DNA of 64,000 bases from Engraulis encrasicolus (GCF_034702125.1 NC_085869.1:17001044-17065043), one strand, 5' to 3'; positions 11,365 through 26,573 are shown, numbered from the stretch's first letter. The notes: generated by a model not told the origin, from the letters alone. Numbers and translations: made by a program.

Positions 11365-12433
11365 CTTTGCTGTTTTCTCGCACCCATAGACCTTGTAAGA
11401 AACTTTTCGGAGTTGAATGCACTTTCTCTACTAAATGTTTTGCAGTTATGAAAGAATGACATTGTAGCTACCCTGGCATCTTGACCATTTCAGATTTGGT
11501 CCAAAGCGATAGGCCCATTCAAAAGTTATATGATGCAAACAAAAAGCCATCGTGTGCTCTTCTACAGAACATACAGTTTAGTAACACCAACTGAAAGTAT
11601 GTTTTGCAGCTATCAAAGAATGACACAGCCTAGCTCCTCACTGACTTAAAAGAAATATAGCCTATAATTGGATATGTCTGTTCTAGAATGACGTACGTGA
11701 GTGTGCCCCCATGCATAAGAATAGGATGTAGAACAGGCTTGAATGTTATGGCTTTTTTCTCTTTCATATGCATAGATAATGAAGTGAACATGGTTATTTT
11801 TTAATTGTAATGGCGACGTGTACTCCTAAGACAGTGGACAGCGGTTCATTGACTAATAAATGACTTGGCGATAGAGATGCATGGACATAAGATAAGTCAT
11901 GCAAATGATGGAGTAAATGAAATCATAAAGACTAATATGGGGGATATAGCCTACTGGAAGGGTAGCAAGTACTCTGATGGTGATTTGATGATTGATACAG
12001 TGTACAGTAGACTGACATTATTTGGTCACTAACTCCTTGTGTTTTGTATGGGCATACATTAAAGGATAAACTAGGTCCATGTCTCAGCAGAAAGACCTCA
12101 AACCTCAGAGTAGTACATAAATCATCTGGCATCTTGACCATTTGAGGCCTCAAACATGTTATCAGTTGATGTGCCGTTTATAGAGTGGGTAGCACACAAG
12201 ATTTGGTGCAAATCTGTAAACCCATTCAACTGTTGTCGCACAGACATTTCATGTCCACATGGTGTGTAAGTACAGAAGATTGTAAGTACAGAAGATTTGG
12301 TGCAAAGCCAATCTGAACCCATTCAAAAGCAAAAGCAATGGCCACCAAGATGTTGTCAGTTCATACAGCTGTATTACGTGTAATGGTATAAATAACTACA
12401 ATCATAATGTGTTTTGTTAATCATAATCTCGCA
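11365..12433. other. No gene; scattered short direct repeats
   Basis: GTACAGAAGATT occurs twice near 12270-12300, and ATCTTGACCATTT recurs at about 11480 and 12131. No coding signal. Confidence 0.45.
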
Positions 12434-12500
12434 GGCCGAATAAAATGGCACCGCAGGCCAAATTTGGCCCCCGGGCCTGAGTTTGACATCCCTGCTCTAA
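12434..12500. mobile_element. Solo right end of a hAT-like element
   Basis: AAATTTGGCCCCCGGGCC followed by GAGTTTGACATCCCTG is a recognisable hAT-type terminus. No matching left end is seen. Confidence 0.45.
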
Positions 12501-14373
12501 ATTAAACAGGGAATTTGATCTAATGTACAGTACAAAGATTTATATAGTTTACTTTTGTCTAAGAGACGCTATAGTGTTTCTTTTGCTGCAGAGCTGCAGT
12601 TATCTTTGTTATGTGTTATGCTGCTCTACCTGTTCTGTCACAAAGGTGTTATTCCTTTAGCTGACCCAAGACCTCATATTAAGAATATCTTTTAAATTAT
12701 TTGAAAAATGACTCAAAGGTGAGAGAGTCCCTGTTGACAGCAGAACAAAATTCGGAGCGTACGTACTTGACAGCACTGTTTGTTGTGCACATAGCGCTGT
12801 GTTCGGGGGGCAATCTCTCTTGTCAGCTCCTCTGTTTGAATTGTAAGCCCCCTGCCCCCTAAACACTCACTCTACCTTCTCTACCTTTCTCCTCGATGTG
12901 TGTGAACAGCAAGCCCCTGTCTCCACTGTCAAATGCTGTAAATTGGTGGGGGTGATAATAACTCCTCGATTCCAAGTGAAGAGTATGGTGACAACATGGC
13001 CATGACAGTCATGCAACAGGAAACCACAGGGATGGAGTGGCCCGCCTGTGAACACGTCACCACGTGCCACCAAGACGCTGACAGGAGAGAGGGAAGGTGA
13101 CCGACCCACTGCAACCCACACAAGACAGCAGCTATTGCAAATGGGGAAGACATCCCCATTTATATTCACAAGTTTGATTCGTCATTCAACAAGATACTTG
13201 CCCTACTGTGACTTTGGTATCAATAGAGTATATTATTCTTTCGTTTTACTGGTATTCATGATCATGTAACATTCACTTACATGCCCCACTCTGTACAGTA
13301 GCCTACTTGTCTTAACAGATGCCCATTAACAATGTTGCATCTTATTGTGAACATTACTACGAGTATCCAAGGAGGCCTATGTCTGTTTTCGTCAAGAGAC
13401 ACAAGAGAAGGAGAAAAGCCTTACACATTGGATTGTGGACTGCACCATTAGTGGGTTTTTGATTTTCATGCATGTTTCATGCAAACCATTTGAAAATCCA
13501 TAGACTAGGTTTACTACAAGATTTTTGTGGTACTACATACATATCAAGACATTGAATTGTTTCTGTTCTGTTCTATTCGTTCGATTGCATTCATCAAAGA
13601 AAGAAAATTGGGATGAATTTCACAGGACAGTGTCTGGGACTAGCTAAGTCAAAGGACGGCCTCTAGTGAAAGTAGGTACTATAAAGCTGATGATCACATT
13701 AGTGCAAGTCATTTAAAAACTTCAGTTTTAGTTGGAAAGTACACTAGCCTACATGATTAAATAATTTACCTGTCTAACAGGTGTTTGATCTGTCTTTGAT
13801 ATGTCTATTATCTTGCTTAAGACAAAGTGTTATGCCATTAGAGCAACCAACCCTGAAAGTGGAACAAAAACGGAATGTTTTATTGACTGGGTTTGGTATG
13901 TGAAGCAAAATACCTGCTTTCAACCAGTTTGTATGTGTGTGTGTGTGTGTGTTTCTTAATAGAATGTGCCCACTAAATGTGTCATCGATAATGCACTGAG
14001 TAAGAGAAATGAGTAGACCTGAAATGCAGTTAAAAAAATACATCTGAAGGATACTTCGCACTGATAACAATTTAGGACATAATCTTTGATTTCATCTGAA
14101 ATACTCATTGAAGACGTCCTTTTTGTTCATTTGGTCACTCTGCCTCTACTCTTTGATGAGCTGAGGAAGCATGTGGTGGTTAATCTGTGCCTCCAGCCCA
14201 ACTCCAAAATCAATCACCATGTTAAGGCTCTCACCACGTACCTGGATCTGACACCTATTATTCAGATTTACATTTCTGCTCAGGAAGAATAATGGCATAA
14301 ATCATTGTGGTGTCATCAGCACAGATAATTACACTGTGAATTCCTCGCAAGTGGCTTGTCGACGGAAGCTAGC
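12501..14373. other. No feature recognised
   Basis: Unique-looking sequence; only a short (GT)n at 13934-13951 stands out. Confidence 0.5.
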
Positions 14374-14412
14374 GCTCTCTCTCTTCTCTCTCTCTCTTTC
14401 TCTTTCTCTCTC

Positions 14413-14468
<56 letters not shown>

Positions 14469-14486
14469 TCTCTCTCGCTCTCTCTG
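14374..14486. repeat. (TC)n microsatellite
   Basis: About 55 TC units with a few TT and CC interruptions. Confidence 0.96.
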
Positions 14487-14631
14487 GAAGTTGCGACTGT
14501 GTGAGGGGAAATGACAGTGAAAAATGGCCTTGATATCTATGTGAAAATGAGAACTTATACGATGCAAATCAGGTTCAGCATTTTTTCCCCTTCACGGCAG
14601 TAAATGTAATCTGGTTAGATTTTTTTCCCTT

Positions 14632-14960
14632 AAAGGTGCACTGTGTAGGATGGTGGCCAGAGTAGGTATTGCAATTAGCTGCTCATTGAAACTGTGCTGT
14701 CTATTGGCAAATTGGATGTTTTCATGAATATGTTCTTCTAAGTAGGCCTAATAAATAATGTGACCAAAGCACAGTGCGATTTGCTGCTAAAAAAAATCTA
14801 TTTCTTGAAATTCGAGGTGGCATGGAGAAGATCCCTATGTGAAAAGTGCCATTTTCCCAGTCATAATGAATACTTACAATTAGATGGTGGAGATAAGTAT
14901 TTGTGAAAAGGCTAACATTTGTGAATGGGCAGCATGAATTCTGGTAAGAAACTGCAAAAA
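14632..14960. mobile_element. MITE, TTAAAGGTGCACTGTGTAG family, truncated at its right end
   Basis: Starts CTTAAAGGTGCACTGTGTAG and shares ATGGAGAAGAT and AGTCATAATGAATACTTA with the complete copy at 35122-35468. The right terminus is lost. Confidence 0.75.
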
Positions 14961-15284
14961 TATGTAGACCTGTATATTATATACGTGTTTACATGATGTT
15001 CTGAATCAAATGTCTGAGGTGAACAAGGCCAATGTCCACAGACCTATAGGCCTATTGTATGCAAACCCTCCAAAAAGCAATCCGGTGTCTGGCGGATGGA
15101 TGAACTAACCGACACATCCAGTGTATTGTAAGAGTGAGTACACACCTCACATTTCTGCAGATTTGTAAGTGTCTTCTCATGAGACAACATATATATTTTT
15201 TAACTTTGTTTGACACAATGAAAAGTAGTCAGTGTACAGCTTACCGTTCATATTGTAGCTAGTTGGTGTGGGCTTGTGCAGGGA
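14961..15284. other. No feature recognised
   Basis: AT-rich; no signal. Confidence 0.5.
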
Positions 15285-15285
15285 C

Positions 15286-15416
15286 TCCAACAGGGGGTCA
15301 GTTGTCCCGGGCCCACAGGAACAGGGGTACTAAGAATTTGGTCCCCGTTACACTGTAAGGGCTTTGAGACGACTTTGTCCCAGTTGTCCCCTTTGTCCAA
15401 AGTTGTCAATGGCCCA
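15286..15416. mobile_element. GGGCCC-rich hAT-like MITE, copy 3
   Basis: Shares GGGGTCAGTTGTCC and AAGTTGTCAATGGCCC with the copies at 2347 and 6265; termini eroded. Confidence 0.55.
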
Positions 15417-15684
15417 CGGTACCTGTAATTACTTTGACTGAGCACTTCAAGCATCTGTAGCTTGGTAAACCTTATTGCACTAGGTTTTGAATACAACTAG
15501 TTTGGCTGTAAACATAACCAAGGGATAATTATGTACTGCCATGCTCAAAGTTCACATTACACTAGATTTTGCGCTGACATGTCTATTATTGTGATTTACC
15601 AAGACAAGTGGCTGCAACACAAGCAATCCTTCACCACGAGCAGCAGTTTCAACGCCAGTATGGAATACACAACTGTGGAGTTTT

Positions 15685-16648
<964 letters not shown>

Positions 16649-16844
16649 TAGTGTTTCTCAACAGGGGCGCTACAGCCCCCCAGGGCGCATTGAGGAGTTT
16701 AATTCCCATCGGGGAGCATTAGTCTACATTCATTTTTCAATACTAAGGGGGCGTTTGCAAGCTGATGATGAGACCAAGGGGGCGTTGGAAGGCTTATCAT
16801 GAGGTCAAGGAGGTGTTTGTTCAAAAAAAGGTTGAGAACCACTG
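16649..16844 (-). mobile_element. hAT-type MITE, CAGTGGTTCTCAACC family, reverse orientation
   Basis: Starts AGTGTTTCTCAAC and ends GGTTGAGAACCACTG. It is the inverse of the 3328-3534 copy. Flanking 8-mers are eroded. Confidence 0.75.
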
Positions 16845-17140
16845 CTGTCTATAGACTGATGATACACAATCTCTTTCCCAAATGCAACTCTCTGCCTGCC
16901 TGCCTACTCACCAGCTGAAAGCCAAGCCCAGACTTACATGCAAATAACACATCTCAGGGGTATCATCCCTTTTCCACAGGTGAGTGGCACGTTGTTTTAT
17001 TGCCGTGTCTAGTGTTGTTAAGAGGGCCTCTCAACATCAACATCATTCCTCACTAATGCTTTATGCAAGATAAGCCCTCATCCCCCCAGCGGACAAATTC
17101 ATTAAAACATACGTAGCAGCAGTATCCGAATGTGAACCCT

Positions 17141-17466
<326 letters not shown>

Positions 17467-17819
17467 CATCTCTTTTCATAAGACTAGGAGGAACAGGAAG
17501 AAGAACCGCCAGCCATTCCACCCACCAGGGGTATTGTGTCCACATAAAAGAGACAGTGGATTATAAGAGGTGTGAGCTTCCCCCGAGCTGCACACTACCG
17601 TCTCCGGTGTAGTGGGGCTACACGCAGTGATCTCTCTCTACCTCAAAAGATCTGAATTGAATTTCCCACAAAACCCACAGGACCTTTTTACAGGCGGACT
17701 GGCGAACAAAGACACGGGGAACACGGGAGAGCGCTGACCAGGAAGGTGGGAGAGCAAGAGGGGCCTGGGGCTGTGTTTGCTCCCCGCGGTGCCAATGGTA
17801 CGCCCTTGACTTTTTGCTC

Positions 17820-18007
17820 AGGGCTGGACTGGCCATCTGGCATAGCGGGCATTTCCCGGTGGGCCCAGCACCCTTTTTTTTAACCTTTCTTAAAATAGGG
17901 GCCCACGAGGGTGCGGGGCCCACCGGTCAGTTCTGTGCCACTAATTATAAGGGGGGGCCCATTAGCCAAAAGTGTCCGGGCCCTATTTCTCCCCCAGTCC
18001 AGCCCTT
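17820..18007. mobile_element. MITE of the CAGGGCTGGACTGG family, copy 1
   Basis: Left end CAGGGCTGGACTGGCC and right end CCAGTCCAGCCCTTG are inverted repeats. The core shares GCCCACGAGGGTGCGGGGCC with copy 2 at 22962. Confidence 0.8.
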
Positions 18008-21000
18008 GACTTTTGCTCCACTTCTACACCTGCCGAGCCAGCTACACCACATAATGAGACACACTGCATCAAAAATTTAGCATGGTGTGGTGTGGTGTGG
18101 TGCAATTTATACATTTATGGCCCAGGTGTGGTGGTGGGCTCCAGAGAGGAATGTTAAATGCAGCCTCATTGTGAACGGCAAGATTGACTCATTTGCACTA
18201 TTGGAAGTATGCTGAAGAATTTGCCAAGACTCTGGTACTATAAAAATAACTTGAAATGGTAGGCAAAATAAACATGCAAAATTAAAAAAATGGTGCCTTA
18301 TTGGCTTTTTTGAAGCAGCATATTAGGCTACTTTGTAAATATGCACTCAAATTGGATTTCATTTTTTGTGTGTTTTTGTTTTTTTAGTGAGTCTAAAACA
18401 CCTGACCTGACAGTTCACATTTTCGTAATTAATTGTTTGCACAGATTGAATCCATTGATTTAAGCTGTCAGGCACTGCAGGCTTTCAGTATGGTAAAACC
18501 ACACTTGCAAAACCACAACAACCACATTTGCAAGATCAGTGTTGAGATTGTATTATGTGAGTCACAACCAGCAGGATCACATACGAGCCATAAGAATGTC
18601 TGACTTTATGTACCTCAGAAGCAAGTTTACATTTATGAATTGCTCACACTCTGGGATGAAAAACATTCAGAGTGTGAGCGGGAAAGGGAGAAAACACAAC
18701 CATATTTTTACAAGTGTAGATTGTCAGGCAGCATAGGCAGATATAGGGATGAGGTGGTGCTAAAGCATCTGCACCTTTGCCCTACGGGACACAAGCGCCC
18801 TTTTTGAAAGTTCTTTTTTTGTCCCACAATGTATTGTGATCTATGTTGACATAATCATCTAGAAATGCTTGCCATTAAAAAGTGTGTGATGCCGCAATAC
18901 TCACCTGGCCCCAACACTCAACTGACACATCTCATATAGTGCATCGTATACTGTAGAGACAGAGGATAAAAATAAGTTTTGATTATTCTTTCCATCGTTA
19001 TCTTGTGTGCCTAAAATATGAACCAAACAATGTGACATAGAAGCAGACACGAGTCGTACAATCTGTGGCACGTGCACCCATTTTCAATTACCGTACGTAG
19101 CTGTTTTGAATTTCCAATTACATGACATTATCAGCTCTTAAGTAAAAACTTCCCATTTGTTCCGACTCCATCACGGCGTTCATCAGTATCAGTGTGGGTC
19201 AGTAGATATGGAACGTCACGGCCGTAACGGCTCCATTATCGCAGCAGGTGACCATCTTAGCCATAACCTCTGCACCATTAAACATAACCCTGATTTCACC
19301 TCATATTTTCTTCACAATTGCATGCAATTTCCCCCCTTTTGATAAGAAAGGCAGCCCTGGGATTGTGTTTGGCATTTTGTGTTTCTGGAGTGGGCCGGCA
19401 TTCTTTGTCCCCCAGTAATCCCTGTGGCGCTGCCAGCAGTCAAACTGTGACTGTAGGATTAACGCACCAGCATGTTTCCATGGATTCTCTCTTTCTGCTC
19501 TAATCCTCTTTAAATCACTACTACAGACAAATATATGTCCTTAAGAGCATTTTGCTTGTTTATAATGATTATTTGTAGGCCTCTTATGTCTAACATGACT
19601 ATGGTGTGTCGATTAATCAATTCAAGCCAAATAATGACTTACATAGGCCTACATTTTTTAACATAGGCTACAGTGCATTTAACCCATTTTGCAAATATAA
19701 GGATAGACTAAGTACTAATGGTATGTACAGCGTACATGCAAAACTCTATTAATACGAAGAATAGGGAAAAGGCTAAGCAGTTTGAGAATAAAAAACAGCC
19801 ATTAAGTCATCTTTTTTTCTGTGGGTTAGCTATTTTCACATTTCCATTCCAAAAGACGGCGCAGCGCCGACCCATTCCAGCAGCGGAGAGTTTGTTTGGA
19901 GAGCAAATTGCATAGAATGCTTCTTGAAGCGTCCCACTCCATATGCAGAAAGGTCAAGTGGAATTCTGGGAAAGACACAGCACAATTTCTCAGACTAAAT
20001 TACTTTGGCAGATATTAAACCCCTGCAAGCTGAATATACCCTGAATGGTAATTGCAACGGACCACTAACCTTTAACTTCAGAGGTCATTTCTTATACCGA
20101 AGACACACATAGTTGGGGAAAAAAAGAATGATTTTCATTTATGTTTGTTTTATTTTTTTAGGATAGGTAAGGCTACAGCAAGCCATCTCCGGGGCACAAA
20201 GGATTTGTCTAAGTGCTGCTGACACAAAATGTTCTTTTTTTTAGCTTTCTGGTCACAACTGTCCAACAATTCAAGCTAGTGTTCTCAATATTGTAAGGTG
20301 CACTCTGAGTGCGTGCCTCGACTATGACAGATACCCAAGTAAGTTGCAAAACCAACTACTGTATTTGCTCATTCAAAACATTGCATGCAAATGTACCCCA
20401 AGTTCTTGTATTTTTTAAGGTATCCCAAGTTCTTGTTTTGTTTTTTGTTTTTTTCGACAACAAAGCTGAGCTATCATTGGGATTCTAAGGATCTGCTGTT
20501 GAAACGGTAGATATTCAGACAAGCTTAAATTAGACTTGTCAGGCGTGCTGTCCATATTATGCTGGTCAACACTCAGCTCCTAATGTGTCTTCCCTTCTCT
20601 CTGTGCAGCTAGGAAACATTCCGTATGCAAGGCCCCTGTGATGGAGGCAACATGACAGTGATTTGTGTATAGCAAATCCACCTACACTGGCAAAAAGCTC
20701 TTTTCTGTTATGCGCCGGGTTAGGCATGGTTTACAATCCGGCTTTGCAAGTTACAAATAATAGCAAAAAAGCACTAGGCTATATAGTGTATTATGCAGGT
20801 ATCTCATTTATTGCATTTGATGGCAAAGGTAAATAAGGCAAATAAGGCTGCTTCATGCTACAGTATTTCAAAGACTGCAACTATAGGCCCATTATATTTA
20901 TATTAATAGGCACCTGTTGAAATGAATAGGCCTGCAACATCTTACAAAAACCCCATATGTTTTCCAATAAGTGATGCATATTTCACAATGAAATACCTGG

Positions 21001-21858
21001 AAGTTACTAAATTATAGGGAGTGAATGACCATGTTTTACAAGTGGTAGATTTAATCCAGAGGTATTGAAGAATTCAAAGAGATGTACAGGTCAAGTAACC
21101 AAAACAATACTTCAGGCCATCACAGTTTCTTAGTATTTGAACAAATTTCCTTGGAAATGATTTCCTAATTTTAAAATCAGCCTTAGTCATTGCCTACCTT
21201 CTTTTAGAGTGATTGAGCCTATCAACTTTGAATTATCAGAAATATGTGAAAAAACTGAAACGGAAATGCTGTGTTAATGGTCTGTGTTTGTATGTGTGTT
21301 TGTAGATCTGTTACAGAAAAGCAGAGAAAGTGTAAGGGATGTGTTTATGCCCAGTAAACAGAGTGATGCAATGCATCAAAGTGTGAGCAAGCAAGTGTAG
21401 GGCGAGATTTGCTGTGAGTCAGAGAGCCGCATAGAAAGAGATGGAGCTGGGCTGATGGACAGGCCATCATTAAAGGTGAGTGATTTGACCTTCCAGGGGC
21501 TGCCTGGTATTCAGCTGGGTGACTTGGGATGGGAGGCAACAAGCTTGGTAATGATCACAGGTTGAAGTGCAATGACTTTAGATCCATGGCGCTGGCTGTA
21601 ATGTATAAGTATTGATCTGCTCCTTGTCTTATCCAGGGGGTTGCTCCAGGATGCTTTAGCAAGGGGGGAAAGACTTACTATAAAGCATTGGCGAAGGAAA
21701 ATCACTTAAAAAATTCATTGGTGTGATGGTGCCCTTCCTGTGGGTGTATTGCCAGAAAATGGATTTTTGTCCTTTCTACAGTGTGGTGGGGTAAAAAAAA
21801 ACCCAGAAGGAGAAAACACAGATTAGACTCCACGTTCTTCATCTGTTGTTGCTCCAGC
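18008..21858. other. Long stretch with no gene recognised
   Basis: AT-rich, mostly unique-looking DNA with a short (GGTGT)n near 18085-18101. Open frames under 70 codons show no family resemblance. The sequence could contain conserved noncoding elements, which cannot be judged without other species. Confidence 0.5.
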
Positions 21859-21861
21859 CAG

Positions 21862-22030
21862 GGCCGCTGACAGCTTTTTCTGGGCCCAGGACAAAGTCAT
21901 CTGAAAGGGCCCCAAACCCAAAACAAACAACGTAATGGGGACCCAATTCTGGGCCCCCTGTCTCTCTGGGCCCGGGACAACATACCCATTTGCCCCCCCT
22001 TCTGTTGGTGGGCCTGGCTACAGCGGCTCC
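21862..22030. mobile_element. GGGCCC-rich hAT-like MITE, copy 4 (inverted)
   Basis: Starts CAGGGCCGCTGACAGCTTT, the inverse of the AAAGCTGTCAGCAGCCCTG end of copy 1; the other end is eroded. Confidence 0.65.
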
Positions 22031-22960
22031 TATCCCTCTGCTGGTGATGTATGCCTCTACTTAGTGAAACTGATGCTGTCGCAGACACAGGCATGCTCGC
22101 CAATGTGACATGGTGTAATGAGAAGGAATGAGTGAAGCTCTGGCAGACTTAATGATGAAGCCCCCCTCCCCCCCGTTATCCCCCCCCCTCCTTATCCATC
22201 CCCTTTGCTGTGCTTGACAAACACATCACAGCTTTCCATTTTTATGGGGCTTCCAATCCGGGCATAGCGATCCTCTCTAATATTCATCTTCACCACCACA
22301 ACGACTTCACTGTTACTGTTGCGAGCAATCTCCAGACATTTCCATATCTGTCTCCAGAGGTAGGGCCTACTACATCACAATTTTTAAGTGACTAAAAGGC
22401 GTGAAAGATGGGCAGATTGAAAGTCTAGTCACATGCAGAGTCATATCACTGGTTACATTGTCCTTGACAAACTCCTTTTAAAAAATGAAAGAAAGAAAGT
22501 ATTCCTTTACAATTTCAATGCATAACTAAGCGGTAATGCCATTGGGCAAGTTAAATGTGCTTACAACAAAGATAATAGCTTTCTTGAACCAACTGGTAAA
22601 CCGGTAAATCCCTTTAAAATGATGTGTTCTATGGCAGTCATTGTGTTGTCTTCTTACAGTTAGTGGCTGATGGGAAAGAAATCCACTGTGCAACTCTGTT
22701 GTCAAACAACTGAGTGCAGAACCATAAAGCCTTTGTTACGTTATATTAACCGTGCTCAGGAAGCAGTGAGCACGCCTGGGTAAAGCTTACCTAAAATGAC
22801 AGTCGTATAAACCCCTCTGTTGAAAACATACAGCATGTGAGAGTGAGCAGGTGACAGGGGAAATCACTGTTCTGACAGGGTAGGGCAGCAGGTTTTCCAT
22901 TCACTGCATTTGGACAGTAAATCAATGGCAAAGAGCTGATTAGTGCAGTACCCAACAGGG
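22031..22960. other. No feature recognised
   Basis: Contains C-rich runs near 22160-22190 only. Confidence 0.5.
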
Positions 22961-22961
22961 C

Positions 22962-23197
22962 TGGACTGGGGGAGAAATACCCAAGGGCCTGGGCACTTTT
23001 GGCTTAAAGGGCCCCCCCCCCTCATAATTAGTGGCGCAGAAATACTCAGCGGTGGGCCCCGCACCCTCGTGGGCCCCTATTTTCAGAAATGTAAAAAAAT
23101 GAAGGAAAAAAAAAATACATTTCTGAAAACAGGGGCCTACGAGGGTGCGGAGCCCACCGGGAAATGCCCGCTATGCCAGATGGTCAGTCCAGCCCTG
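22962..23197. mobile_element. MITE of the CAGGGCTGGACTGG family, copy 2, with flanking direct repeat
   Basis: Starts CAGGGCTGGACTGG and ends CAGTCCAGCCCTG. GCAGTACCCAA (11 bp) occurs just before the left end and just after the right end. Orientation is inverted relative to copy 1. Confidence 0.8.
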
Positions 23198-26010
23198 GCA
23201 GTACCCAATGGCTCCACCAAGACATGTTGTCGCGAAATTTCAGAGAGCCATTACCCAAACTCCTCAGCTAATACAGAGGCTGAATAAACCAAAACATTAA
23301 TCTCAAGGTCTCAAGGCTCCCATTGCGAACCCCACCATGTTTCATGACAAGATATATAATTCACCATTTCACAGGTGTATATTGCTCAGGGCTCGGGCAG
23401 TTGGTAAATAGTTCTCGAGATCAAGAGGTAATATGATAGACATTGATCATTCAGTTCAGACCTTACACAGAGACACAAACACATCATTCATGTCCATCAG
23501 ACAGTCACTCAGGGGCAGTCGACTCATACCCAGAACATCTCTACCGTCCTCAGCAACTTTCGAAATCTCCCCTGACTATTTCCCAGCACCAACTTCCAAT
23601 TCACTACTACGTCTGCTAAACAAAGAATCTAGGCATAACAATTAACCATACAGATTTTAAATATATATATATATATATACACACATAGGGCCTACCTATA
23701 TATTTTACATCTGAAGTCACTATATGCCAAGGACATCACAGTTATCTCAATATATTTACGTAAGATGTTTAAACAGTCAATCAAATATTAGTCTTTTTTT
23801 AATGCTTTACATTATACCTTCATTTGCATTGCTAACGTATAGTTAGTATGTCAGAGCACTATACACTGTAAAAATGGCCTCGTTTCTTTTTTGATACTAT
23901 CACCAATCACCATGAACTGTGGTTGGCTCACTGTGATGTGTGACAGTTTGGTGCAATGTGTCAGACTGTTGGGCTTGCTCTGGACATCATCTCTGCTTTT
24001 TTCTCAGCTTTGCTGCTTGGTCCCCAAAACATGTAACACAAAATACATGGGGAACACCAGAAGGCAGCCTTCATTCAACTTATAATGAAGCCTACACTCA
24101 TGTGCCTCTATTATGCGGTCTGAATGCATTGAATTGTTTTTGAAGCTGGCCATGCTGTTGTCTGCATCTGAACCATTGGCTCTTTTGAGCCTTTGACTCT
24201 TTGAAGAGCGTGCTCAAGGGCATCAGATAATGTTATAGTCATTTATTCTGCAACAAAGACTTGTGTCTGCCATCAAAAGAATGAATGATTGCGGCGCCTG
24301 TAAAAGTCATCTTCCCCGGTGTCATCATCAACCACGCTCAGGAGACCTCCAGTGTGTCCACGCCGGCTAATGAAAATGAGCCTCTATTACTCTGATGGAA
24401 AAAGCCATCAGGAAGATGTCAATAGCAATGAGAGGGGGGGCTACACTGATGCCGGCGTCTAACAAACATGCAGGCCACAGAAACGCCATGGCTACTACCG
24501 ACCACACAAGTCAACTCTCCAGTCCTCTTCTCAGATGTCTGCCTGTGAAAATAGGACACTGCCAGTCTAAGAGGAAGCTTCTTTCCGTTTTTACACGGCT
24601 ATTAGGAGATCCGCGATTATGAATTCCATTTATCCAGCAGTGTGAGTCCTCCACAGTTTTTTTTTTATGGGCTCGGATGAGCAATAATAGGCAATCCAGC
24701 CTTCTATCTTCTCAGCCCACTCCCCTTGGGCTGACGAGAGTAATATAAGAGTCCGGGTTCTCCCATCGCTCCCCTCTCTGGAGACTTCATCAGCTGGATT
24801 ATAAACCCACCAATGGGACTCCTCCAGAGACCAACAAATCACACGCAGGACTCACAATGTACTGGCTCTGATGGATTCCCGTGTGTATAATATCATACAA
24901 GTGTGGTCTCATTTGTCTCATCTGTCGTGCTCATTTGCTGTCCACTTCAGGAGATCAAGGCAACCTTTCTGGTGCATCAGTACGTAGATGACATTATGTT
25001 GTTGTCCCTCTGCATGGCTTGTTGGGGGAAGAAAACACGTCTTAAATATTAAATATATAATATCAAACACAAACAATAGCCTATATATTTGTACAATATT
25101 GTTAACTGCCAGAACATGTCATGTTAAATAATAAATAATGTCATATTAAATTTTTTTGGGAAAAAACTTCTCAACTCTGTACTCTATAGTCACATGTGTC
25201 TGGAGGATCAGACCTAGTTTCTAAAAAAATCAAATGCCTTACCAAATAATTAAAAGAAAACATCTGTCCATCACTCTCAAGCACAAAAATGTTAACACTG
25301 CAAATCACTGCACCTGTTTCCACTTCCTGTGTGGGTAAGCAGTTGATTGGCTTCTGCAAATGTTGTCAATGAATGTGCAGATGTGGGCAATTACACCATC
25401 TCATGGCTATGCCTCGGTCCCTCTCCAGCCAATTGAGAAGCCCTTGACAAAAGCCAATAACTGGCACCAAACAACAAAGTAGTATCATGGACCACAGCCA
25501 AGCACACTGAGGGAGGACAAGTGAGGACTGGAACTAAAGTCTCCACAAAGTGAAATGTTCGATTCTAGGATTCTCAGCATGAAGGTCAGGTATTCTATAG
25601 CAGGTGTAGCTTTGGAAGGAGGCTGGTATTGTGCAGCTGAAAGGTACCGGTAGACTCATCCTGTGTCGTGTGGCTCAGTCTTGAGTGCTTACTGTGCAGC
25701 TGTGCAGCTTTTCTCCACACATTCTGCTTTATTGGCTGATTCATGACACATAGCTTTGCAGTCGTAATTGTACTTGGCATATTTGCTTGGCAAGAGGCCT
25801 ATCTGTAATCTATTGTTCTATCTGTTGTTCTAGATCTATTGTTTCTTACAGTGTCGCTGAATGGGTGTGAATGAGTGACTGTTTGGTGTGTTAGCACAGC
25901 TACAGCTGGTTGATGAGACCCAGCTGCTGCTATTCACAATACCACTAACAAATGAAACGGACAAACAATAATAGCTATTCATTACATGGGTTATACATTT
26001 TTGTTTTGTC
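23198..26010. other. No gene recognised
   Basis: Holds a short (TA)n at 23660-23679. No coding exon is supported. Confidence 0.5.
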
Positions 26011-26430
26011 CTGGCTGCGCGACCCTGGCTGCGCACAACTCAACCTCTGATTGTTGGAAACCTCTGTCAGTCAAAAAATGAACTCAGTTGGTTGGCTGCC
26101 AGTGTCTTGCCCCTCCTGACAACACCGTGTTTATATATATATATATAAAAAACATGTATACAGAGGGTGTGTTTCTCAACAGTGTCGTTGCAAACTAAGT
26201 TGGCAACTCACTTGGTTGTAAGGCAATTTCCCATTGCCAACTTCCTAAGTTGCTAATTGGTTAGTAATGACACTGTCGAGAAACGGGGTCCAAGTTTTTA
26301 ATTTACAAAGATTGGTGTGGTGAGGAGGGGCAAGAAGCTGGCAGCCAACCATGTGAACTCATTTTTTGACCGACAGCAGTTTCCAACAATCACAGGTTGA
26401 ACAATGCGCAGCCAGGGTGGCGCAGCCAGG
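26011..26430. mobile_element. Long-arm inverted-repeat element with nested palindrome
   Basis: CTGGCTGCGC and about 100 bp following at 26013-26125 are mirrored at 26313-26428 (for example CTGATTGTTGGAAAC against GTTTCCAACAATCAC). The loop holds a second palindrome, GTTTCTCAACAGTGTCG at 26170 against GACACTGTCGAGAAAC at 26269. Confidence 0.75.
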
Positions 26431-26467
26431 GATTGTTTACAAATGGGAAACCCATGTGAAGTAGAAA

Positions 26468-26573
26468 AGTTTAGTAGAGGACAAATATCCAAGATGGCCG
26501 GCCTGAAGGGAGGAAGAGTGAAAGTTTGGTAGAGGACAAATATCCAAGATGGCCTGTCTGAAGGGAGGAAGGC
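26468..26573. repeat. Tandem duplication (55-bp period) at the 5' side of the retrotransposon
   Basis: Two near-identical units starting at 26469 and 26524 share GAGGACAAATATCCAAGATG and the following GGAGGAAG. The repeat lies immediately before the LINE coding sequence, so it may be part of the element's 5' UTR. Confidence 0.85.
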
